Shown here: positions 57,446 to 64,000 of the stretch, piece after piece
Position numbering within the stretch: position 1 is the stretch's first letter
How the letters are laid out: the number at the start of each line of letters is the position of its first letter
Assembly: GCF_025950525.1 (NCBI RefSeq)
Contig: NZ_JAPDGS010000001.1
Span: 744,001-808,000 of the forward strand
Origin: Stagnihabitans lacustris
GTDB lineage: Bacteria > Pseudomonadota > Alphaproteobacteria > Rhodobacterales > Rhodobacteraceae
Length of the DNA stretch: 64,000 nucleotides
Direction: 5' to 3'
The notes under the pieces: generated by a model
Databases searched by the model: none
Seen by the model: the letters and a program-made list of their open reading frames with translations, nothing else
What the model was told of the DNA's origin: nothing
Position numbers and translations under genes: made by a program

Positions 57446-58621
57446 GCGGGTCTTGAACTGCGGTTGATCCCAGGCGCCGGTCGTCATGATCCGCGCCAGG
57501 ATCGCCACCGCCGCATCGACCTCGTCAAAGGTGGTGTAAAGCGGGGTAAAGCCAAAGCGCAGGATATCGGGGGCGCGGAAGTCGCCCACAACGCCCGCCG
57601 CAATCAGCGCCTGCATGATCGCATAGCCCTCGGGGTGGGCGAAGGACACTTGGCTACCCCGGGCCTGAGGGTCGCGCGGGGTCACAAGCGTCAGCATCGG
57701 GCAGGCGGCCTCGACGCCCGCGATGAAGCGGTCGGTCAGGTCAAGGCTGCGGGCGCGCAGATCGTCCAGGTCGACCGCGTCCCAGATGTCCAGCGCGGCC
57801 TCCAAAGCGGCCAATTGCAGGACGGGCGGGGTGCCGACGCGCATCCGCTCGATCCCGCGACCGGGGCGGTAATCGCGGTCAAAGGCAAAGGGCGCCTCAT
57901 GGCCCAGCCAGCCCGAAAGCGCGGGGGGGGCCGTTTCGGCATGGCGCGGGGCCACATAGATGAAGGCCGGGCCGCCGGGGCCAGAGTTCAGGTATTTATA
58001 GCTGCAGCCGACCGCGAAATCGGCGCCGCCTTTGGCCACATCGACCCGGAAGGCGCCCGCGCTATGGGCCAGGTCCCAGATGATCAGCGCGCCCTTGTCA
58101 TGCGCCCGCGCCGACAGCGCCGCCATGTCATGCCGCCGCCCGGTGCGGTAATCGACCTCTGTCACCAGAACCACGGCGACGGTTTCGTCGATCGCCTCCA
58201 GCAGCGCTTCGGGCGCGACCGTCACCAGGTCCCGGTCGCCCAGCGTCTGACACAGCCCCTGCGCCATATACAGATCCGAGGGGAAATTGCCGGTGTCCGA
58301 CAAGATCACGCGGCGCGGATTCATCTGCAGGCTCGACGCCAGCGCCTGATAGACCTTGATCGACAGCGTGTCGCCCATGACGACATGGCCCGGCTCTGCC
58401 CCGATCAGCCGCGCGATCCGGTCCCCCACGCGTGAGGGTTGGTCCATCCACCCCGCCTTGTTCCAGCCGCCGATCAGCATCTGGCCCCATTCCGCCGTCA
58501 CGGTTTGCGCCACCCGCAGGGCCGCCGCCCGCGGCAGCGGCCCCAGCGAATTGCCATCCAGATAGATCACCCCTGGGGGCAGGTCGAACATCGCGCGGGT
58601 CTTGGTGAAATCTGTGGTCAT
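57431..58621 (-). CDS. kynU: Kynureninase
   Basis: A 396-residue PLP enzyme cleaving kynurenine to anthranilate and alanine in tryptophan breakdown. The Schiff-base lysine is in GCSYKYLNSGPGG near residue 208; the cofactor aspartate is in IIWDLAHSAG near 175; the N-terminal VIYLDGNSLGP is characteristic. No other kyn gene is adjacent. The last residues (TRAKVT) are encoded by the first unit of an 18-bp tandem array. It is divergent from pntA. Confidence 0.94.
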   Translation of the reverse strand: MTTDFTKTRAMFDLPPGVIYLDGNSLGPLPRAAALRVAQTVTAEWGQMLIGGWNKAGWMDQPSRVGDRIARLIGAEPGHVVMGDTLSIKVYQALASSLQMNPRRVILSDTGNFPSDLYMAQGLCQTLGDRDLVTVAPEALLEAIDETVAVVLVTEVDYRTGRRHDMAALSARAHDKGALIIWDLAHSAGAFRVDVAKGGADFAVGCSYKYLNSGPGGPAFIYVAPRHAETAPPALSGWLGHEAPFAFDRDYRPGRGIERMRVGTPPVLQLAALEAALDIWDAVDLDDLRARSLDLTDRFIAGVEAACPMLTLVTPRDPQARGSQVSFAHPEGYAIMQALIAAGVVGDFRAPDILRFGFTPLYTTFDEVDAAVAILARIMTTGAWDQPQFKTRAKVT

Positions 58622-58675
58622 GTGGCTCTCCTTGGGCCGCGATCCTAGGGGCTTGCCCGCGGCCTGTCCAGATGC

Positions 58676-58687
58676 TTCAAGCTTGAA
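58676..58687. promoter_or_regulatory. 12-bp palindrome TTCAAGCTTGAA between kynU and pntA
   Basis: A perfect palindrome 55 bp upstream of kynU and 170 bp upstream of pntA. Position suits an operator for kynU; the regulator is unknown. Confidence 0.35.
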
Positions 58688-58856
58688 ATACCACCCTGTT
58701 TCCTGCCGGTAAACGACGCTTCATGTGGCATAACCGAAATATATGGCGCGGGCTTTGCTGCGGCGCAGGAAGCGGTTGCATCGCTTGATTTTGCTGATAT
58801 GCGGGAAATATGAGTTAACGGCCCTCTGGTCCGGGCCGGCAAAAGGGGGGGAGAGC

Positions 58857-60431
58857 GTGAAGATAGGCGCTTTGACAGAGGTTTTTCCGGGCGAAAATCG
58901 CGTGGCGATGACGCCGGACTCGGCCTTGCAGCTGATCAAGCTGGGGCATGTTTGCGCGGTTCAGGCGGGAGCGGGCGCCAAGGCTGGCTTTTCGGACGAG
59001 GCTTACCGCGCGGCAGGGGTCGAGGTTCTGGCCTCGGCGGCCGATGTGGTGGCCGCGGCCGATGTGCTGGTCAAGGTCCGCGGGCCAGAGCCCGCCGAGG
59101 CGCAGGCTTTGCGCGAGGGGCAGACGCTGATTTCCTTCTTCTGGCCGGCGCAGAACCCCGAGCTTTTGGAGACGGTCAAGGCGCGCGGGGCGACCGCGAT
59201 TGCCATGGACATGGTGCCGCGGATTTCGCGCGCGCAAAAGATGGACGCGCTGTCGTCGATGGCCAATATCGCGGGCTATCGGTCGGTGATCGAGGCCGCC
59301 AACAACTTTGGCCGGTTCCTGACCGGTCAGGTGACGGCGGCGGGCAAGGTGCCTCCGGCCAAGGTGCTGGTTGTGGGCGCGGGCGTGGCCGGTCTGGCCG
59401 CGACGGGGACGGCGGTGTCTTTGGGCGCCATCGTCAACGCCTTTGACGTGCGCCCCGAAGTGGCCGAGCAGATCGAGTCCATGGGCGCGAATTTCGTCTT
59501 TCTGGACTTCGCAGAAAAGGCGCAGGACGGGGCGGCCACGGGCGGCTATGCGGCGCCCTCGTCCCCGGAATTCCGCGAAGCGCAGCTGAAGAAGTTCCGC
59601 GAACTGGCGCCCGAAATGGACATCGTCATCACGACCGCGCTGATCCCGGGGCGGCCTGCGCCGAAACTGTGGCTGGCCGATATGGTCGCCGCGATGAAGC
59701 CGGGCTCGGTTGTGATCGACCTTGCGGCCGAGCGGGGCGGCAATTGCGACCTGACGGTGCCGGATCAAAAGGTGGTCTCGCCCAATGGGGTGACGATTGT
59801 CGGTTATACCGATTTCCCCAGCCGGATGGCGACCCAGGCGTCGACGCTTTATTCCAACAATATCCGTCACATGCTGGCCGATCTTACACCCAAGAAAGAC
59901 GGCGTGATCTTTCAGAATATGGAAGATGACGTGATCCGCGGAGCGACCGTGGCCCATGCGGGGGCGATCACCTTCCCCCCGCCGCCGCCGAAAATCGCCG
60001 CGATTGCCGCCCAAAAGCCGAAGGAAAAGGCCCGCGAACTGACGGCCGAGGAAAAGCGCGCCGCCGAGGTCGCAGCCTTCCAGGCCCAGACCCGCAGCCA
60101 GGTCGGGCTTCTGGTCGTGGGCGGTGGGCTGTTGCTGTTGGCCGGGCTTTACGCCCCCGCCAGTTTCATGAGCCATTTCATCGTCTTTGTCCTGTCGGTC
60201 TATGTCGGCATCCAGGTGATCTGGAACGTCGCGCACAGCCTGCACACGCCCTTGATGGCCGTGACCAATGCGATTTCGTCGATCATCATTCTGGGGGCGC
60301 TGATGCAGATCGGCTCGGGCTCTTGGTTGGTGATCGTGCTGGCCGCGGCCTCGGTCTTTATGGCCGGGATCAATATTTTCGGCGGGTTCATGGTGACGCG
60401 GCGGATGCTCGCCATGTTCCAGAAGTCGTAA
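58857..60431 (+). CDS. pntA: NAD(P) transhydrogenase subunit alpha
   Basis: A 524-residue subunit of the proton-pumping transhydrogenase that makes NADPH from NADH. The soluble NAD-binding domain I (about 1-380; [17 protein letters not shown] near 171) is fused to the membrane part with four helices (about 416-515), as in E. coli PntA, not split as in Rhodospirillum. The GTG at 58857 with GGGGGAG upstream is chosen because [13 protein letters not shown] matches family N-termini; an upstream ATG at 58743 is not supported. pntB follows 12 bp later. Confidence 0.95.
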   Translation: MKIGALTEVFPGENRVAMTPDSALQLIKLGHVCAVQAGAGAKAGFSDEAYRAAGVEVLASAADVVAAADVLVKVRGPEPAEAQALREGQTLISFFWPAQNPELLETVKARGATAIAMDMVPRISRAQKMDALSSMANIAGYRSVIEAANNFGRFLTGQVTAAGKVPPAKVLVVGAGVAGLAATGTAVSLGAIVNAFDVRPEVAEQIESMGANFVFLDFAEKAQDGAATGGYAAPSSPEFREAQLKKFRELAPEMDIVITTALIPGRPAPKLWLADMVAAMKPGSVVIDLAAERGGNCDLTVPDQKVVSPNGVTIVGYTDFPSRMATQASTLYSNNIRHMLADLTPKKDGVIFQNMEDDVIRGATVAHAGAITFPPPPPKIAAIAAQKPKEKARELTAEEKRAAEVAAFQAQTRSQVGLLVVGGGLLLLAGLYAPASFMSHFIVFVLSVYVGIQVIWNVAHSLHTPLMAVTNAISSIIILGALMQIGSGSWLVIVLAAASVFMAGINIFGGFMVTRRMLAMFQKS

Positions 60432-60443
60432 GGGAGAGGGAAA

Positions 60444-61880
60444 ATGGGTTTCACAACAGCGGCCTATGTCGTCGCAGCGGTTCTCTTCATCCTTTCCTTG
60501 GGCGGGCTTTCGGGTCAGGAAAGCGCCAAGCGGGCGGTTTGGTATGGCATCGCGGGCATGGCGCTTGCGGTGGCGGCCACGCTGATCGGGCAAGCGGCTT
60601 CGGGGACGTTCTTTACCGTCCTGTCGGTCGTCATGTTGGCGGGCGGCGGTGTTCTGGGTGCCTTTGCCGCCAAGCGCGTGCAAATGACCGAGATGCCGCA
60701 GCTCGTCGCGGCCATGCATTCGCTGGTCGGTCTGGCGGCGGTCTTCATCGGCTTCAACGCCGATATCGAGGCGGCGCGGGTGCTGGCCATGGACGAGGCC
60801 GGGCGCAAGGGTCTGACGGGCTTTGCCGCCATCCTGGCCCACAAGGACGCGGTCGAACTGACCATCCTGCGGGTCGAGACCTTCCTTGGCGTCTTTATCG
60901 GCGCCGTGACCTTTACCGGGTCGGTCATTGCCTATGGCAAGCTGGCGGGCAAGGTCGACGGCAAAGCGAAAAAGCTGCCGGGCGGGCATCTGCTGAACGC
61001 AAGCGCCGCGCTGATCAGCCTGGTCCTGCTGGCGGTCTATCTGCAAAGCGGGTCCTCGTTGGCCCTGCTGGGCATGACGCTGGCCGCGCTGTTCATCGGC
61101 TATCACCTGATCATGGGGATCGGCGGGGCGGATATGCCCGTCGTCGTGTCCATGCTGAACAGCTATTCCGGCTGGGCGGCGGCGGCGATCGGCTTTTCGC
61201 TGTCCAATGACCTGCTGATCGTGGTCGGCGCCTTGGTCGGCTCTTCGGGCGCGATCCTGTCCTATATCATGTGCAAGGCGATGAACCGCAGCTTTGTCAG
61301 CGTGATCCTGGGCGGCTTTGGCGGCACGACGGGCCCCGCGATGGAGATCACGGGCGAACAGGTGGCCATCGACACCGATGGCGTGGCCTCTGCCCTGAAC
61401 GAGGCCGATAGTGTCATCATCATCCCGGGCTATGGGATGGCGGTGGCACAGGCGCAGCAGGCGGTTTCCGAATTGACCCGGAAACTGCGCGCCAAGGGCA
61501 AGACGGTGCGCTTTGCCATCCACCCGGTTGCGGGCCGTCTGCCGGGCCATATGAACGTGCTGCTGGCCGAGGCGAAGGTGCCCTATGACATCGTGCTGGA
61601 GATGGACGAGATCAACGAGGACTTCCCCTCGACCGACGTGGCCATCGTGATCGGGTCGAACGACATCGTGAACCCCGCCGCCCAAGAGGACCCGAATTCG
61701 CCCATCGCGGGGATGCCGGTCTTGGAGTGCTGGAAGGCCAAACTGGTGATCGTGTCCAAGCGCGGGCAGGGGACGGGCTATTCGGGCATCGAGAACCCCT
61801 TGTTCTACAAGGAAAACACCCGGATGTTCTATGGCGACGCCAAGAAGTCGCTGGATGCGCTTTTGCCCTTGATCGCCTGA
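60444..61880 (+). CDS. pntB: NAD(P) transhydrogenase subunit beta
   Basis: A 478-residue partner of PntA. About nine membrane helices fill the N-terminal 280 residues; the NADP-binding domain III follows, with [13 protein letters not shown] (near 332) and the [12 protein letters not shown] loop (near 408). GGGAGAGGG precedes the ATG. A strong terminator lies 42 bp after the stop, closing the pntAB operon. Confidence 0.97.
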   Translation: MGFTTAAYVVAAVLFILSLGGLSGQESAKRAVWYGIAGMALAVAATLIGQAASGTFFTVLSVVMLAGGGVLGAFAAKRVQMTEMPQLVAAMHSLVGLAAVFIGFNADIEAARVLAMDEAGRKGLTGFAAILAHKDAVELTILRVETFLGVFIGAVTFTGSVIAYGKLAGKVDGKAKKLPGGHLLNASAALISLVLLAVYLQSGSSLALLGMTLAALFIGYHLIMGIGGADMPVVVSMLNSYSGWAAAAIGFSLSNDLLIVVGALVGSSGAILSYIMCKAMNRSFVSVILGGFGGTTGPAMEITGEQVAIDTDGVASALNEADSVIIIPGYGMAVAQAQQAVSELTRKLRAKGKTVRFAIHPVAGRLPGHMNVLLAEAKVPYDIVLEMDEINEDFPSTDVAIVIGSNDIVNPAAQEDPNSPIAGMPVLECWKAKLVIVSKRGQGTGYSGIENPLFYKENTRMFYGDAKKSLDALLPLIA

Positions 61881-61921
61881 ACCCGGGCTATCCCCCGGAC
61901 GACGCAAGCGGAAACAGATCG

Positions 61922-61960
61922 CCAAAGGCCCCGGGGGAAACCTCGGGGCCTTTGGTCTTC
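61922..61960 (+). terminator. Terminator of pntAB
   Basis: Perfect 12-bp stem CCAAAGGCCCCG / CGGGGCCTTTGG (61922-61933 and 61944-61955, 10-nt loop), followed by TCTTC. It may also serve the convergent CTERM gene. Confidence 0.8.
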
Positions 61961-61972
61961 ATGGGGCTGTGA

Positions 61973-62569
61973 TCAGGCCTTGCGGCGCTTCAAGGCGACC
62001 AGCCCACCGATCCCGGCCAGCAAAAGCGGCAAGGCGGCAGGCACCGGCACCGCAGGGACCTCGTTCACCTTGACGTTGTCCAGCGTAAAGCCCGTGGCAT
62101 AGAAGGCCCCCGAATTGCCCGACGCGAAGGTCAGGCTGACAAGGTTGGAAAACCCGCTCAGCGTGAAATCGGCAAAGGCGGTGCCAAGAGTCAAGGTGGT
62201 CGAGACCATGCCGCCGCCCTGTTGGACGCCCAAAAGCTGCAGCGTGTTGGTGGCGTAAAGATACGAGCTGGCCGCCGACAGGCTTTGGACGGAAAACACG
62301 CCGCCGCTGGACTGGGTCATCGTGGTGCGGGGCGTGCCATTTTGGTCGCCCGCAGCCACGAGCGCCCCGGTGCCATTCGTCACCATGTTGGGAAAATAGG
62401 TGATGTAGCTTGCGGTCAAGATACCCCAGCCGGAGGCCGAGAAGGCCCAGTCATAGCCTTCGGAGGTGATGGTGGTGTCGAAAGCGTTCGTCCCCTCAAA
62501 GGTCAGAGTGGCCGCCGAGGCCGTTCCGGCGGCAAGGACGAAGGCGGTGGTAAGCAAGAAACGTTGCAT
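61973..62569 (-). CDS. Second exported protein with VPLPA-CTERM-like tail
   Basis: A 198-residue protein with a signal peptide (MQRFLLTTAFVLAAGTASA), a beta-rich Ser/Thr/Gly passenger and a C-terminal sorting tail VPVPAALPLLLAGIGGLVAL-KRRKA (two pieces). The tail is the same class as in the gene at 27188, so both should be handled by the same exosortase-type enzyme. AGGAG lies 7 nt before the ATG at 62569. Passenger function unknown. Confidence 0.85.
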   Translation of the reverse strand: MQRFLLTTAFVLAAGTASAATLTFEGTNAFDTTITSEGYDWAFSASGWGILTASYITYFPNMVTNGTGALVAAGDQNGTPRTTMTQSSGGVFSVQSLSAASSYLYATNTLQLLGVQQGGGMVSTTLTLGTAFADFTLSGFSNLVSLTFASGNSGAFYATGFTLDNVKVNEVPAVPVPAALPLLLAGIGGLVALKRRKA

Positions 62570-62766
62570 GATGATCTCCTGAGCAGACGATGACACCGCC
62601 TAGCAATCGGTTTGGGGCGATTTCGGGCAATCATCCTGAACCGCGCCAAGTTTCGCGCGGGCATGCATTATGGCAACACTCGGCTGGCATACGCCGGTAT
62701 CCCGTGGTTCCAGATTGCTCCGCCGGGGTGGGGCCCTACTTCTAGGGCCAGACCCATGAGGTGCCC

Positions 62767-64000
62767 ATGTCCGACCACCCCCTGCGTTATGCCCTTGTCA
62801 ACGAGTTGCACGCCCGGCCCTTTCCGGTGCTGCAGGCGCCAGCCACGGCGGTCTTCATGGCGCTGATGCCGCCCGAGGGCGCCGCGCGCGACAAGGGGCA
62901 GGACCTGGCCCATCTGCTGGACCTGCTGGACCGTCACGGCGCGGCACATCCGCAGCCCAACGCCAACCATTTCTCGGGCCCCATCGGGCGGTCGGAACTG
63001 AAATGGGAAAGCCACACCGAATTCGTCACCTTCAGCGCCTTTACCCCCGGCGTGTCAGCCCGGCCCTTTGATCCGTTCGAGGCCGAGGTTTTCCCCGAAA
63101 GCTGGCTGGCTGCGGCCTCGGGCTTGCGCGCGACCTCGGTCCTTGTGCGTGTCCTGCCCGAACCCGCGTCCGAGGCCGAGATGCTGGCGCTTTTGGACGG
63201 CTGGATGGTGCGCGAAAGCCTGGCCGTCGCCCGCGTCGTCGATGGCGCCGCCGTCATTGCCGGGGATTTCCGCATTGACCCGGCCGGGCACATGCGCTTT
63301 GCCGTCTTTGTCCGCCCCGGCACCGGCGAGCGCCGTGTGGGCCGCATCGTTCAGCGCCTGTGCGAGATCGAGACCTACCGCGCCATGTCGATGCTGGGCC
63401 TGATCCAGGCGCGCGAGCTGACGACCAAGCTGAACGCGCTGGACCCGCGGCTGTCGACGCTGATTGCCGAACTGGACCGCGGCGACCGCCCCGCCGAAGC
63501 CGCCCTGCACGAGCTGTTGACCATCGCGTCCGAGCTGGAGAGCCTCGCCGTCCAAAGCTCGTTCCGCTTTGGGGCCAGCGGCGCCTATGAGGCCATCGTG
63601 ACCCAGCGCATCGCGGCGCTGCGCGAGGAACGCATCGGCGGGCGCCAGACCTTTGGCGAATTCATGATGCGGCGCTATGATCCCGCCATGCGGACGGTGA
63701 AATCGACCGAAAGCCGCTTGCGGTCGATGTCGGAACGGGCGCAGCGCGCGGCCGAACTCTTGCGCACGCGGGTCGATGTCGAACGCAGCGCGCAAAACCA
63801 GAAGCTGTTGGAAAGCATGGACGCCCGCGCCGATCTGCAATTGCGCCTGCAACACACGGTCGAGGGCCTGTCGGTCGTGGCAATCAGTTATTACGCGGTC
63901 AGCCTCGGGGCCTATCTGGTCCATCCGATGGCCGAGCATTTCCATTTGGCCGAGGGTGTCGACAAGGCGTTGCTGACTCCGCTGGTAATCCTGGGGGTTT
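62767..64000 (+). CDS. DUF3422 family protein, partial
   Basis: The frame is open to the window end (411 codons seen). DUF3422 proteins are large, with a long helical region and membrane segments near the C-terminus. Visible here: the conserved start NELHARPFPVL (about 10-20), a beta/alpha region, a coiled coil (RSMSERAQRAAELLRTRV near 323) and the first membrane segment beginning at LSVVAISYYAVSLGAYL (near 375). Function unknown; a membrane-anchored role is suggested. The usual length is about 420-440 residues, so only the last residues are missing. Confidence 0.88.
   Translation, partial: MSDHPLRYALVNELHARPFPVLQAPATAVFMALMPPEGAARDKGQDLAHLLDLLDRHGAAHPQPNANHFSGPIGRSELKWESHTEFVTFSAFTPGVSARPFDPFEAEVFPESWLAAASGLRATSVLVRVLPEPASEAEMLALLDGWMVRESLAVARVVDGAAVIAGDFRIDPAGHMRFAVFVRPGTGERRVGRIVQRLCEIETYRAMSMLGLIQARELTTKLNALDPRLSTLIAELDRGDRPAEAALHELLTIASELESLAVQSSFRFGASGAYEAIVTQRIAALREERIGGRQTFGEFMMRRYDPAMRTVKSTESRLRSMSERAQRAAELLRTRVDVERSAQNQKLLESMDARADLQLRLQHTVEGLSVVAISYYAVSLGAYLVHPMAEHFHLAEGVDKALLTPLVILGV

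Noticed and set aside
58815..61925. 1036-codon uninterrupted minus-strand frame opposite pntAB
   Set aside because: Composition is His/Arg/Asp-rich shadow of GC-biased third positions in pntA and pntB, which are unmistakable.

Overview
The window is about 64 kb of GC-rich chromosome from an alphaproteobacterium, almost certainly a member of the Rhodobacteraceae. The evidence is gene content and order: trpC-moaC-moeA-lexA next to comEC, gltX and gltA; pcm-tolC followed by a PopZ/DUF2497 gene; a GTTC-N7-GTTC SOS box upstream of lexA; homodimeric-type pyrC beside pyrE; and proteins with a VPLPA-CTERM-like tail. I see no rRNA, tRNA, CRISPR array, transposase, integrase or phage gene. Almost all of it reads as vertically inherited housekeeping and small-molecule metabolism. 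The genus cannot be fixed from the sequence alone.

Layout. 0-5 kb: hisI, a small coiled-coil ORF, pcm-like methyltransferase, tolC, PopZ/DUF2497 and a conserved small protein. 5-12 kb: IMPase-family phosphatase, class I GATase hydrolase, P1 peptidase, class V aminotransferase, tyrosine-type phosphatase, ygfZ, an SDR and a DUF1801 protein. 12-20 kb: purF, cvpA, radA and a PqiA-like protein, then two divergent unrecognised coiled-coil genes, then alr-mlaE-mlaF overlapping by 4 bp at each junction. 20-28 kb: a very repetitive OmpA-family protein, a glycosyltransferase, an alpha/beta-hydrolase-like protein, an LprI-like protein, pyrC, pyrE and a CTERM-tailed exported protein. 28-38 kb: valS, an HxlR regulator, an Lrp regulator divergent from a type III PLP decarboxylase, a sulfotransferase, gltA and gltX. 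38-47 kb: comEC, lexA, moeA, moaC, trpC and a YnjB/YnjC ABC transporter without its ATPase, divergent from ynjF. 47-64 kb: clpP, clpX, nucleoside hydrolase, iron-type binding protein, mazG, M20 amidohydrolase, DUF6636-like protein, an RTX protein, L,D-transpeptidase, kynU, pntAB, a second CTERM-tailed protein and the start of a DUF3422 gene.

The most unusual content lies between the genes. (1) Six different perfect hairpins (14-22 bp stems, 3-4 nt loops) stand almost back to back between clpX and the nucleoside hydrolase; two more sit at the end of ygfZ, the first with the stop codon in its loop. Their arms differ in sequence, but several share one architecture: GC base, T4/A4 block in mid-stem, GC clamp, tiny loop. 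(2) Short tandem arrays, mostly of 15- or 18-bp units, occur at gene borders. Four of them contain the stop codon of a minus-strand gene (the DUF6280-like gene, lrp, moeA and kynU). Together these suggest an ongoing process that remodels gene 3' ends in this genome by local duplication and inverted copying. That process is my inference; the repeats themselves are directly visible.
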